Below, piece after piece: positions 23,828 to 36,740 of a DNA stretch of 64,000 nt. The stretch covers positions 13,322,062-13,386,061 of the forward strand of contig CM018031.1 of NCBI GenBank assembly GCA_008638375.1, in the 5' to 3' direction. Each line of letters opens with the position of its first letter. Positions within the stretch are counted from its first letter, which is position 1. The notes beneath the pieces were generated by a model, which made no database searches, was not told the DNA's origin, and saw only the letters and a list, made by a program, of their open reading frames with translations. Made by a program: the position numbers and the translations under genes. Source of the DNA: Nyssa sinensis. Lineage: Eukaryota; Streptophyta; Magnoliopsida; Cornales; Nyssaceae.

Positions 23828-24869
23828 TGCATCTAGCACCCAAAAAAAGAGAGTTTTGTAAATATAGTTATTATAATTTATTTTTAAAAAAATAATAATT
23901 AATCATTAGGATTTTTTTTTTTATGGTACAGAATCTTATAATTTGTTCTTCTCGAAATAGCTTCAAATGCATGCACCGACCCATCATTGTAATTGTAAAA
24001 ATAATATTTTCATTTTTTTTCCTGCTAATATGTTTACCTTTTCACTAACCCAAACCCTGTTTGGATCGAGCAATTTGAAAAGAAAGGAGAGGAAAGGGGA
24101 GGAAGGAAAATTTATTTTATCCTTGATTTAAAATTAGAAATGAAAGAAAGAGGGATGGAAGGGTATCTTAACTTTTATTTTATTCAATTTACTCTGCTTC
24201 TAAAAGTGAACGGAGGCCGAAAGAAATAAAAGAATCTTTAATGAATTTTTTATAATACAAATTCTAATTTTAAAATTATAAAGGAAAAAAAAAAATACAT
24301 TCATCCCAAAATATAATAGTAAAAAAGTATATAATCATTTCATTTCATTCTTATGTTGTTTTTAAGTAAAATGAGAAAATTATACTATTCTTTTTCTTAT
24401 TTGTTATCCAAGTATAAAAGAAAAATTATACTATCCTCTATTCTCTCGTAACTAATGTTATTCTCTCATTTCTTTCTTTTCATATTCTTCCGAAGCATAG
24501 TTAGGAATGAGTTTTCCTGTAAGCTAGCTTTCCTAGCATATGAATATATTTTCTCTCAAAACACTTCATTCCTCTTAGCCTCTCCTTGCTACGGTGGTGG
24601 TCGTGGTGTTGGTGGGTGGTTATCGGAGAATCGGGTTGGGTTGGGGTATAGTTGTAAAAATATTTTGATATTGTACTTTATATCATTAATTTTTAAAAAT
24701 ATTTTAATAATTATTTAAAAAAATAGGACTCTTTCAAAAAAATGATATTGTATTTTTTATTACTAATTTTGTTAGAATATTTAAACAAAATACACTTCAC
24801 CCCACAATATATTATATATGTATAATGTAGGATTCAAAAAATTATTCTGATACCAAATGTAGGATTTAA
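22862..24869. other. Intergenic, no supported gene
   Basis: The minus strand is open for 131 codons at 23314-23709 (less AT-rich sequence, no domain recognised). A compound 18-C plus (AT)n repeat is at 23771-23823. Nothing else is supported. Confidence 0.4.
23771..23823. repeat. Poly-C tract of 18 followed by (AT)n
   Basis: Uninterrupted run of 18 C at 23771-23788, then about 17 AT units. Likely unstable in replication and hard to sequence. Confidence 0.95.
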
Positions 24870-25348
24870 GATCACTCTGATACTAATTGTTGAACCAAAA
24901 AAATAAGAGAATAAGCAAAACGAATAAACTAATATTTTATTGAAGACAACCAACAATATTTTATTAGAAAATCAAACAAACTCCTTCTAAGAAATATTTC
25001 TGGAAGAACCTCACGGCCACACAATACTCTCACGGCTCACTCTTTATTTGGCCAGTTAGGGTTACAATATTTTTGAAAGCCACCACTCTTTATTTTTGTA
25101 GCTTACAATTCAATATGACAGAGATTCACACATATATAACATTGACTCTAAGTTATATATTGATTAGAACATCTAATCTCATACAAACTAGTATATTTTA
25201 TTTAACTATAATAAAAAAACTAACCCTTATTAGAATATTAGTCCAATTACAATTAGGACTACCAAAAAAATTCTAAATATAATTAGGACTCGATAAACTA
25301 AATTAAGAAATTTCGTAAAATTTATGAGCTTAATTTAATTAGCCAACA
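24870..25348 (-). mobile_element. Copia-type LTR remnant with primer-binding site
   Basis: The LTR-like unit at 24888-25348 starts TGTTGAACC and ends GCCAACA, so its termini are the inverted pair TGTTG/CAACA. Directly left, CTCTGATACTAAT is the reverse complement of a tRNA-Met-type primer-binding site (ATTAGTATCAGAG). This places the lost internal region to the left and the element on the minus strand. No polyprotein remains. The right end is followed by a TA repeat. Confidence 0.55.
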
Positions 25349-26340
25349 TATAAATATATATATATATATATATTTATGAATTCTTTTAAATTTTAATCCT
25401 TATACTTTATCTTCAAACTACAATTTATAAATCTGTCACTAGTAATGGTCATGGTGTTTCGTAGGCCAAGGCCTCCATTGTAGACTTGTAGTGGCCGCAG
25501 TGATCTAAATTTGTTTTACTGATTTTACTTTTATAACTTGTGTACAATTAATTCTTATATAATTAATAGACATAAAAAATTAAAAAATTATTAATTACTT
25601 TTATATTTTTATTAACTAATAAATATTTTTTATATGTCTATAATTATTTGATTTCTCTAATAATAAATATTATAATTTTTTTTAAAAAAATCATTAATGA
25701 CAATTAATAAAACTATTAATTATTTATCATAAATTAAGTCAATTTTTTAAAAATTTAAAAATTATTAACTAAATTAATAAATATAATTATCTAGCCATGT
25801 TATGAATTCTCGCAAGAGGAGGTAGGTTTTTTTAATTTTCTTGTACTTTTTCCTAATTTAAAATAGTTTATTAAAAATGTATTAATTATAGAAAAAATGG
25901 AAAGAAAAAAAAAAAAAAAAGAGAAAGCAAAACAGGTCAAATCATACGCCTTTTAGCCGTTCAGACGAGGAGGGACCGGAACTGTGTCTTCAGAGTTCCT
26001 ACCCGTTGGTTAGCAAAAGAGAATGTTAATTTAGCAACGTGTCGAACAATCATTTGTCAAAATCAGGTGGTCACACTTTCAGTCCCTGAACACGTGGTCC
26101 AATCACAAAAGGACGCGAAATGCCCTGTCAAGAGAGACAGGAGAGTATCCTCCACGAGGCTTAAAGGGGCGTGGGAATAGGCAAGGCAAAGTGTTAATCG
26201 TAGCATGATGCGAAGGAAGAAGGATGTGTCGTGTATGTGTGGTGGAGGAGATCGAAAGGGGGAGAGATTACTTTTCTCTGTTCTTACTGCTTTATCACAT
26301 GGAATCTTTGGCAAATTGAATTGACACACACACACACTCT
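25349..26340. other. Intergenic DNA and probable distal SMXL promoter
   Basis: AT-rich up to about 25940, then less AT-rich sequence at 25940-26320 with a CACGTGG G-box-like motif (26090-26096) next to CCAAT. A (CA)n(CT)n repeat follows at about 26323-26358. Confidence 0.35.
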
Positions 26341-28625
26341 CTCTCTCTCTCTCTCTCTAAAAGTATTATATATATAGATTATGAGCATAATACCAGATAC
26401 GAAGAAAAATCTTTATTTTTTTGAATGAAAGGGAATCAGTGCTCACCATGTGTTTGTTCAATGGCCAAATAGATGGACCCACGGGGCAGGCCACACCAGA
26501 CGACGACAGCAACTTGCTCTCTCTCACACACTATATCTTGGAGCTAGTTGAATAAACTAATTTTAAAAGGTGATGAGGGTTACACTCTTGGAATTTTTTA
26601 TTTGGTTGGAGGTTGGTTGAGAAAGATTTACTTACTGTGGCAGAGATATATATAGCATATTTTATACATACATAGATTCTTGCCGGCGATGCCAACGCCG
26701 GTCAGCACTGCCAGGCAATGCTTAACTGACGACGCCGCGCGTGCTCTCGACGACGCTGTGGCCGTCGCTCGTCGCCGCAGCCACGCTCAAACCACCTCCC
26801 TACACGCTGTCTCGGCCCTTCTTGCTCTTCCTTCATCCTAGCCTTCGAGAGGCATGCACGCGTGCTCGGAGCTCCGCGTACTCACCACGCCTACAGTTCC
26901 GAGCTCTGGAGCTAAGTGTGGGCGTGTCTCTCGACCGATTACCGTCATCGAAAGTGCAAGAGGAGCCTCCGGTATCAAACTCACTCATGGCTGCGATCAA
27001 AAGGTCTCAGGCGAATCAACGAAGACAACCCGAGACGTTCCACTTGTACCAGCAAATGCAACAAAACAACCAATCGTCAATCTCATGTGTAAAAGTTGAG
27101 CTGAAGTACTTCATACTATCGATTCTCGATGACCCGATCGTCAGTAGGGTCTTCGGAGAGGCAGGGTTTCGGAGTTGCGACATCAAGCTCGCGATTGTCC
27201 ATCCTCCCACTGTTTCGAGATTTTCTCGGTCCCGCTGTCCACCTCTGTTTCTCTGTAATTTAACGGATTCAGAGTCGTCGAATCGCTGGGGTTTTAATTT
27301 TCCGTTCGCTGGCGTTTCCGGTTTCGAAAATGGAGATGGAAACTGTAGGAGAATTGGGGAGGTTTTTGTAAATAAGAAAGGGAGAAACCCGTTACTAGTT
27401 GGAATTTGCGCCAATGACGCGCTTAGTAGTTTTATCGAGAGTGTACAGAAAGGTAAAGGTGGTGTATTGCCAGCCGAAATTGATGGGTTGAGTGTAATTT
27501 GTATTGAGAAAGAGATTTCTGAATTCTTGGCTAAAATTGGGAGTGAAGAAATGATGGGTTTGAAGTTCAAGGAGCTGGGTGATTTGGTGGTGTGTTGTTC
27601 AGGGCCTGGTATTGTTGTTAATTTCGGAGAATTGAAGGCGTTTGTCGATGATGAGTCAGTTGATGCCTGTGAGCTTTGTTGTTTCCCAATTGAGTAGTTT
27701 GTTGAAGGTTTACAATGGAAAATTGTGGTTGATGGGGGCTGCAGGAAGTTATGATTCATACATGAAGTTTTTAGCTAGGTTTCCTTCAATAGAGAAAGAC
27801 TGGGATTTGCATCTGCTACCCATCACTTCTTCTCAACCTTCAGTTGGAGGATTATTTTCGAAACCCAGGTGAGTGGCACATCTTGTAATTATTGATCCTG
27901 TTTCAAGCTTTCTTTCAAGAGTGTCACTGCTAAACCCTAAACTTTATGTTTAAGTTTGTTAATGTGTCAATCGTTGTTTGCAATTTTGAATTGCATATAA
28001 ATGGGGTACAAGGCAGTGGAACAAAGCCTCAAATTTTGTTGCAACTTGCATTAGCATTCCAATGAAAAGCTGTAGTATGCATAAATTGAATCTCCATTGA
28101 GAAATTTTAGTTTACTCATCAAATAATGCCACTTACTAGAGATTTAAGCTTACCCATTAAATAATTGCTGTTCAGCTTGAAAGAAGGCCAAACATGTGCT
28201 ACATTTGCTGCTCATCTTATCAGCAAGTGGTTTGCATAATAGTTTGTGTTATGAGTCATGACATATAGTATATTCTGGTCAGAAGTATCGCAAAAGTTAG
28301 CAAGTAATGACTTGGACTCAAGTTGCACGTTTCTAAACTATGAGCTACCCTTTTGTTCTTTATACTGATCAATTCAGATTTTTTTCTTCTTATTCTTCCT
28401 CATTTTTTCGTGTTTGGGTTGGGGCAATATTATTAAAATGAATGAATTGAAACTTAAGAATTGCATATTAATAATCTTTTGTTGTTTATCCATTTTTTTC
28501 CCAGTAAGCATGTTTGAGTATGTATCGATCACAAAAACTGTACAAATGCAGGGGGCATACCCTGGGTATTAGAGTATAGAGCCAAGACCGCAGCAAGTTA
28601 TCCAATTTTTACATCCTACATGATT

Positions 28626-28780
28626 ATAATAATGATTAATAATTTACCAACAAGCTCTAGATTGGTTGGTACCTCCTCCACCTATATGAGAGGTTGAGGG
28701 TTCAATTCTCCTTAAGAGGTAAAGTGTGTGCGCGCAATTTACCTATCAAAAAAATAATAATAATGATGATAAATAATTTA
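28626..28780 (+). mobile_element. SINE-like insertion in SMXL intron 1
   Basis: The tRNA-related body (28646 to about 28749) has an A-box-like AGATTGGTTGGTACC and the B-box-like GGTTCAATTC (28696-28706 region), then ACCTATCAAAAAAATAATAA as tail. Near-identical flanks, AATAATGATTAATAATTTA on the left and ATAATGATGATAAATAATTTA on the right, look like a target-site duplication. Confidence 0.6.
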
Positions 28781-29709
28781 GTCAACCCTTTTTTCCTTAA
28801 TTACATTATCAAATCGATCACTTGTTTCCTTCTTTGTCATCTTCCAAGCACAGAAAAAATGCAATATGATGCATAAATCAAAGACTACATATTTCCATGA
28901 ATCTTTCCTTTAAACACCTTGATGCTTTAGTTTGGTAATTTGGTTGGAAAAATTGATATCTTAGTTTCTTAGTTGGAGTTGATTGCTTAGCTGTGTTACT
29001 GAGTACCCAGAATGTGACCTCTGGATCCTAAACAGAGGAAATCAGTTTTAAATAGATTAGGTTTAGAAGGCATGTACAACTTCCCATAATAATGTTCGTG
29101 CCTCAACTTGTCAGACATACCTTAAGGCTGAATTTTTGCCTTGCATATTTCATCTTTTATTAAGTAGAGAATATTTAAGGTTTAATTACATAAAGGAACG
29201 CCTTGATGGTTGTTCAGATTTCTCGAAGACAGTACCCGTACTGAAATACTTCTGACCTCATTTGTTTTTTAGAATTATTGATTCTAATAATTTCAAACCT
29301 TTTGTGACGTTGAAGCTTCGTGAAGGTTTATGTCCCAATTCATGAATAGTGTTTCACTTCCATTCTCTTTGAACATTATGATTGATATAGTAGAAAAATT
29401 GATGGGATAAGGCTTTGTTGAGCTGTTGAATTGAGTTGTCTGTAGAAAATTTGGTACTCATGCAGGAAATTTGCAGCTTTCTGAACCCTGGCTCAGGAAA
29501 TAATTATTGACTGCTGAAATTAGATGAAGGAAAGTTGGAAGGAAACCTTGACCTTTCTTTTTCCTAACTAGTTTTTGGAAGATCAAATTGAAGGACATGT
29601 TTCCATTCTGTTTGTGTTGGGTGACCTGATTTAGCTGCTACATCTATGGCTTCTCTTGAAGTTTTATGCTGTAGCAAGAGATTGGATAAGGGGGTGTTAA
29701 CACTTCCCG

Positions 29710-29710
<1 letters not shown>

Positions 29711-29746
<36 letters not shown>

Positions 29747-29747
29747 A
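29711..29747. repeat. (TA)n(CA)n microsatellite in SMXL intron 1
   Basis: About 10 TA units followed by ACACACACACACACAC. Confidence 0.9.
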
Positions 29748-32700
29748 AGGATTAGGTGAGGAGATGGTCAAATTAGGAATGATACCAACTTGTTATGATA
29801 TAGATTCATACATAAAATATTTGGGATTGTTTCTTTGATTCTCTTTACAATTTTCAAGGTGAGTTTTCCATGTACAAATGTATCTTAAGATGCTTGGACA
29901 CTTCTCTGAATGTTAGATACTGCCACCGGGTATACACTTAGACACATGTCCGCATTGGCAAACATACAGGTAGTCAAGAAGGGCAATGGCCCCCCAAAAG
30001 TTTTGAGACTTGTGTTGTTACATCCTTTTTCTATACAATTTTTTTAAAAAAATTATGAGTTTCCCCCTCTAAACATTTCATATTTCTACATTAAACCCCC
30101 TTAAATTCTAACTTTTATGTTTTTGCCATCGTTAATTTTAAAATAAATTTCATTTTTTTTGGCCACTTGGCCGACACATCTTAGACATTCCACAGAAAAG
30201 CCATGTCCAATATGAATACATTTCGAATTGTTCAATCTCTTTTTCGCATAAGAAAATCTAACATTGTACATATGGTCATCATCAGTAATTGCAATAGATT
30301 CTTTTTTATTAAGTTGTTAAAATTCATCTTCCACATTTTGCAGTTCATATTATAAGAATTTAGAAATTAGTTGAAGTTGTTTGTTTGTCTAATTTGTGCT
30401 TGTATATCGCTGTGTCCATGCCATGTTGAAGCCCTACTTTTTTAGAATTTTCGTTGTTGGTATCTTCTTGTTGTGTAGTGTCCATGTCCTGTTTTAGTAT
30501 TGGTGCTAATTGGTATGTATTGCATGCTATATTTAATAGCACTATTATTGGATATTGGTTTTCTGAAATGTGTTTGTATGTGGATATGAGTTTATGAATC
30601 AATGAGTACACTTTAGCTCCTGACCAATTCTATCCATTGCATCTCACAGTTCCGTGCTCATGCTTACAGCTTGATGGGGTCATTTGTTCCACTTGGTGGA
30701 TTCTTTTCTTCTCCATCTGAGTTCAAAAATCTATTAGGCAGTACCAATCAATCCACAACTCGTTGTGGCCTGTGCAATGAGAAGTATGAGCAAGAAGCTT
30801 CTGTTGTTTTGAAGGGAGGATCCACTATTTCTGTTGCTGATCAGTACTCAGCAAATCTACCTTCTTGGTTACAAATGGCTAAATGTGACACAAGCAAAAA
30901 AATGGATGTGGCGAAGGTTCGTAAGTCCTTCTAAGTCTCAATTCTTTGACCCATTACTACAGATCCACACAACATACATGCAGTGTATTTTTTTTTTTTT
31001 TTGGTGACTATTTGTGTAAACATGAGCTCCATCATTTCAGTGCAGGCCAAAGATGATGACAGAACTGTATTGAACTGCAGAACTAATGGGGCTGCAGAGA
31101 AAATGGAATGATATCTGCCATCGTCTTCATCGCCCTCGACTATTCCAGCCGCAGCCAGATATTTTACTGGCCAGGTCCCAGGTTCCTGGTGTTCAGGGCT
31201 CTCAAATTTCTGTGGATGGGAAGGAAAGCAGCATTAAAGAGTCATCTATGAATGAAAGCGGCTGTGCAAGTCAAAGTTCTTTCATGCCCATGGACTTACA
31301 AAAGTTCTCTCCACCAAAACAAAACATACCAACACCGGTGGCTTTTGAAGCTGAAAATGCCAGTTTACAACCCAAGCTACCAATAGAATTTCCGAAGAGT
31401 CAGCAGCTAGAGATGGAGAGCCCCTGGCCTCCCTCTTACCCTATGCGAAGTTTGAGTGTACCCCCTGATCGCACATCATCATCATCTGTTACTTCTGTGA
31501 CCACAGATTTGGGGTTGGGAACACTTTATACATCCACTGTTGAAGAGTCTAGTAAAAAATTCCAAGATCACAAAGATCGCCTTCAATACTTCTCAGGGTC
31601 TGTTTCTACTGATTTGGATGGGGTTAGTGAGAATGCTTCAAATCAAATTACCAGATCTTCCTGCTCTGGTGCTGAGTTGGGAGGGCAGTTGTATCCAAGA
31701 GATTTCAAGTCAGTGTGGAGAGTTCTTGCTGAAAAGGTAGGCTGGCAAGATGAAGCCATTCGTACTATTAGTCAAACCATATCCCGTTGCAGAACTGAAC
31801 AGTTAAGGCATGATGGTTACTATCACAAAGGAGATACATGGCTCAGCTTTCTTGGACCAGATAAAGTGGGAAAGAAAAAAATTGCTTCAGCACTAGCTGA
31901 GTTAATATTTGGCAGCAGGGAAAGGTTAATCTCTGTGGATCTGAGCTCCGGAGATGGTTTCAGCCATTCAAACTCTATCTTTGACCGTTCAGATGTAAAC
32001 AGTTACAAAGTAAAGTTTAGAGGGAAGACCGTTGTTGATTACATTGCTGAGGAGTTGAGCAAGAAACCTCATTCAGTTGTGCTCCTTGAAAATGTGGACA
32101 AGGCCGATTTCCTGGCTCAGAATAGCTTGTCTCAGGCTATTAGAACAGGTAAATTCCCAGATTCGCATGGGAGAGAAATCAGCATCAACAATATGATCTT
32201 TGTTGCTACATCAAGGATCACAAAGGTTAATAAAAATATTCTCTCTGGGACACAACAGTTTAAGTTTTTTGAGGAAAGAATCTTAGAAGCCAAAGGCTGG
32301 CAAATGCAAATTTTAATCGAACACGTTGCTAGGGAATACCACTAGAACCAATGATAAAAATGTGGTGATTATGCAAAGGAAAGGAACCTCAAACCCTGTT
32401 TCTGCAAATAAAAGGAAGCTGATTGACACCAGTAATTCCATGGAGCAGGACAAGACCTTGGATATACCAAGATGGGCACACAAGGCATCAAAAAAATCCT
32501 GTCTGGATTTGAATCTGCCAGTAGAGCAGATGGAAGAAGAGAGTGATTGTGGAAACTGTGACAGTGACTCTACCTCTGAAAACTCAGAAGCTTGGCTGGA
32601 AGACTTCTTTGAGCATGTGGATGAAAAAGTCATTTTAAAGCCATTTGATTTTGATGCACTTGCTGAGGAACTATTAAAAGAAATAAGCCTGAGTTTCCAG

Positions 32701-32958
32701 AAGACTGTTGGATCCGACGCACGGCTGGAGATTGATCCAGAAGTGATGGTGCAAATACTTGCAGCTGCTTGGTTATCAGACAGGAGGAGAGCGGTGGAGG
32801 ATTGGGTCGAACAGGTTCTCCGCGTGAGCTTTGCAGAAGCTCGGCAGAGGTACTGCCTCACTGGTCACTCTGTTGTAAGATTAGTTGCTTGTGAAGGCCA
32901 TATAATGGAAGAGCAAGCTCCTGAAGTTTGCCTTCCTGCTAGAATAATCTTAAACTGA

Positions 32959-35326
32959 TTTTTTTCCCCATATATGCTTCTTGTAATTATTATGTATGTA
33001 TCTATAATGTAGTTTTTAGCATCTAAAAAGCCTTCACATAATTTGGGTCCTTCTCCTGCAGATTATACTTGTACTAATCGCAGTTACATAACGCATAATA
33101 TTCTTAGTCACACATTTGAACTAGCTTGTCTCTTTTTTCTTGCTAGGTCTTCCTTGTTCTACCTTTCTTTTCCCTTTTTTCCCCAAAAGAAATCTGCTTT
33201 TCTTTTCCTCTTTCTTTTCTTTTTTTGCCACTACTGGGGGCTAAAGAGGATTAGATGTGTGCATTCTTATTGCCGTAAATGAAGAGGTTTTCCATGAATA
33301 TTAAGAAATGTTATAAATGAATATATAATATAAACATGTGACGGTAATATTTTTGAAAGTGTAAGACATGTAAATTGATAATATCGTTTTCTGTCTTCGA
33401 TAGTTGATATCCAAAATTTCTTCTCCAAGGTATCTGCAAAGAAGAATTTTGGGTATCGACTATCGAAAACAAAGAACAACATCATCATAATTTAATTATT
33501 TTTTTTTGTGGTTTTTAAGTGTGAAAAAAATTGAAAGAAACTTTATATATGTAAAAAAGATCTGGTTAAATTAAAGATAAAATTACAAAGATCTGGTTAA
33601 TTTTAAATCTTAAAAATTTTAATGAACTATAACAATTACAAAGATAAAATTAAAAAAAACCACACATTTGGTACATAACATTATTAGTAGCAAAGAAGGA
33701 GGTTGCATGAAGAGCGTCTTGTTGGAGTGGAAGTCCTCCAGCCCATAGCCAAAAACATCACCGCAGCAATTTGCTTTACCGTTTAAACTTTCCAATGCCA
33801 TACCAAAAGGGCTACCAAAAGGGCTCCCAGGATGACAATCTAACATGCTCTATTAATAACTTGCTGTAACCCATTTTTAATAGATTAGGACTGGCAGAAG
33901 TTATGTTCACCTCATAAAGATTTAGGAGAAAAGATATCTTGTCTCGATTATATACTCATTAAGATAAGCGGTGAAGAAGCATTGTTTGAATTGAGTAATT
34001 GAGTAATTGAGTGAGTTATTAAAAATGTTTAACATGTATCAATGAGACTTTTATAATAGACTTGACCAACTTAATATAATTATCAACTTAACTTTTGTAA
34101 TTAATTATTAGGATGGATGATATTAATATTCCTATTAATCTCCTCTTCTCTTTTCCTTGCTATCCTGTTCATATCAGACATTGTTTCATGCATGTATTGA
34201 TACTTAGTTCATGTATTGGTTAATTTGCATTAATTAACTATTAGATTCCAGAGACATTATTTCCTAATTCCTACCTACTAGGCTTGTACCAATCAAGGAA
34301 ATGAGTTGGATAGTGCAGTCAATGATAGAATTGAGTGAAGGGAAAAAGTAGGCACTGATATTAGCACAATATATAGTAAGTGGAAGAAATGCTAAGCAGG
34401 CTTGCGGTGGTTTTTGGGCCACCACGACCTCATTATGCGTGACATACACGTGTTAAATAATAATCTGACATATATATATAATGTTTTATTAAAAAATATA
34501 AATTATATTTTATATATTAAAATATTATTAAATAAACACATTATTTTCCATCTCTTTCCATCACTTAAAAGGTGTCTGCTCATAAGCAGTCAGCAGACGG
34601 TGTGGTAATGAAAATGAAGAGGAAGGAGATGAATGTGACCATTTTGGGTTGCTTTCATGGGTCCCATTTTACCCATTTCATACGTTGGAGAAGTCCGAGT
34701 CTTACATACCCAACATGTTTCAAATTTGGAGGGCGCTACTCTCATTCATTCCCAACATTTCTTAAAATTTTAGATGTTTTCTGAAATTAATTCTTTTTTA
34801 AGAAAATTGTAATGGGTATTGCATCATTAATTCGTCTCTCAAAATTGTATTTTTTATTATTAAAAATTTTAAATTTAAATATGATTAAAAATTGAGATAT
34901 TATTTAAGTAATACAAATGTATATTTTTTATACAGCAAACCTGAATTTAGTTTATCTTTTTTACATTGTTTTACAAATAAAATATAAAAAGAAAAAAGCA
35001 AAAAGAAAATGAAGAATAATTTAAGATTTATAATATTAGAGAATGAGCAAAAGCATCAATATTGTAAGTTTGCAATTGGATTTTGAGTTTCCACAGCACA
35101 CAAATTTGGGACCATTCAAAAGTTTGACCCATATGAATCAAAAGCCAAATGATGGTCTCATAGGTTTACTATTCAATCCTATCTTCATTCTTATTCATTT
35201 GGAAAGAAATTTCGTGTTCTCAATTCCTTGTATCCAAGTTAAAATTCTAATTTTTCTTCTTCTCTTATAACAAAATAAAATATAAAAATATCTAATTCCT
35301 CTCCTATTCATATTTGAAATTCCTTG

Positions 35327-35363
<37 letters not shown>

Positions 35364-35547
35364 CACAGGTTACGAATCTAAAAAGTTTGGTTAAGAGAAT
35401 AAAATTATAAGTATTAGGATTTAAAAATTTTATATAAATATATAAAAAAAAATTTGATGGGATTAAGTTATATTTTGTTAAAATATTATAATAAAATTAA
35501 TAATAAAAATATAATACAAAGATTTTGGAGAGAAAGAGGCATGACCT

Positions 35548-35584
<37 letters not shown>

Positions 35585-36350
35585 GTGCAGGGTAGGGACA
35601 TGACTTGTAATTAATGTACTATAATTATACATTGACATATTATTGTTACTTTTGAGAAATGTAGGTATTATTTATTATTTTTCTTTATAAATTATACATA
35701 TTTCTTTTAAAAATTTTTGATCACTATAAAAATTTTATTTAAAATTTTTTAAATGACATTGATCCCTTATATTTTTATTGATAAATTATAAAAATTTCTC
35801 TTTTAATTTTTTATAAAAAAATAAGTGTCTATTTCAATTTTTTTTTTTACATTTTTAAATTTTTGATCAATTTCTTGTAACTTTTTTTTAAATTTTTAAA
35901 TAAATATTAATAAAATATTTTTATGACTAATTTTAGAATTTTATTTATAATTATCAAAAAAAACTAAAATTTATTTATTTATTTATTTTTAGTTGACAGG
36001 ACCATTGGTGGCTCCGAGCAGGAACGCTGGATGTGACGAATCCGTCAATAACTTTCGACGTTATCTGAGAACCTCAGTGCCCATAAAACGCAACGATAAT
36101 CCAACTCAGAATAGATACAACGACAGCACGTCAACATCCACAACAACGACAGCCGAACACACGTCGTTAACATCACTCATAATGTACAATCTTTCTCCAA
36201 AGTTCCCGGCAACCGCATCGTCCGTCACATGTAAGAAAATAACAGACCGTGACGATAGAAGAATTGCTTCAACATGGTAGGTTGCTGACAGTGCAGCTGC
36301 GTCCACATCACCTAAAACGCTTGAAGCGTGACCGAGCCGGGAATCCCAAT
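32959..36350. other. SMXL 3' flank and intergenic DNA
   Basis: The first 250 bp or so may be 3' UTR. A less AT-rich block at 33690-33846 is open on the minus strand (HPGSPFGSPFGM... with a Cys pair), not recognised. Microsatellites: (TA)n near 35333-35359, (AC)n(AT)n near 35550-35584. A/T-rich 35630-35990 resembles one half of the fold-back family. A less AT-rich, CpG-containing block lies at 35998-36370. Confidence 0.4.
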
Positions 36351-36370
36351 CCGGCCGCTTTGGTGGTGGC

Positions 36371-36740
36371 GTTTCTATATATGACCCGACACGTGGCTCC
36401 CTAATTCATTAGGCGGTTAGATATTAAATGAAGTGGTGGGGTCCACCTGAATTCCTTTCTTTTTTTTTTTCCCGAATTTGAATTTGCGTTTCAATTGCAT
36501 TTGTATTTGCATTTGAGTTTCATTTTAGAAGGGGAAAAATGGAGCGGAGGGAGAAACAGAGAAAGAGAGAGGTACCTTCGTAGACTTGCCTTTTTGACCG
36601 AAACCTCTCTGGCATTCCCCCTCATTACCCGCTCGAGTAATTACATCAGTGCGTTGTTCATAGCGAACCAGTTGGAGTTCTCTTCGTTTTTTCTGCTGAA
36701 ATCTCCCTCTGTAACCCAATTTCTTTCTGAAGGAATTAAG
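36371..36740 (+). promoter_or_regulatory. Core promoter and non-coding first exon of the RR-TZF gene
   Basis: TATA-like CTATATATGA (36375-36384) is followed by a CACGTGGC G-box/ABRE (36390-36397). The first exon ends ATTAAG before GTACGC (donor at 36741). Its acceptor is TTGTAG ending at 37187, giving a 447-nt 5'-UTR intron. A 14-codon upstream ORF lies at 36539-36583. The G-box fits stress or ABA control, as reported for Arabidopsis SZF1/2, but that is inference. Confidence 0.55.

Larger units (their letters stand above)
26689..32958 (+). pseudogene. SMXL6/7/8 (D53-type) strigolactone-signalling repressor with four frameshifts
   Basis: SMXL6/7/8/D53 proteins are nuclear ClpB-like repressors, ubiquitinated through D14-MAX2 on strigolactone perception, that act with TOPLESS. 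Exons are 26689-27868, 30670-30916 and 31046-32958. The N-terminus matches the double Clp-N domain ([20 protein letters not shown]). The frame breaks near 26839 (TAG), 27667, 31088 and 32331-32337, each a net +1. Removing four bases gives about 1,111 codons, normal for the family, with both splice phases fitting. Intact features include GLQRKWNDIC, GPDKVGKKK, the RGKT degron motif (32019-32030) and the EAR motif LDLNLP (32503-32520). Open segments between breaks are long and conserved. This is therefore a recent pseudogene, an assembly-error cluster or, less likely, an odd allele. Its place beside the RR-TZF gene mirrors Arabidopsis SMXL8. Confidence 0.85.

Noticed and set aside
27016..27759. 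247-codon minus-strand frame opposite SMXL exon 1
   Set aside because: Antisense shadow; the plus strand carries the recognisable SMXL sequence.
26689..32958. Programmed frameshifting in the SMXL gene
   Set aside because: Four separate sites without shared slippery sequence, and no precedent in this nuclear family; mutation or assembly error is simpler.
36106..36306. Overlapping frames upstream of the RR-TZF gene
   Set aside because: Both strands are open because the block is less AT-rich; it lies just upstream of the promoter and shows no domain.
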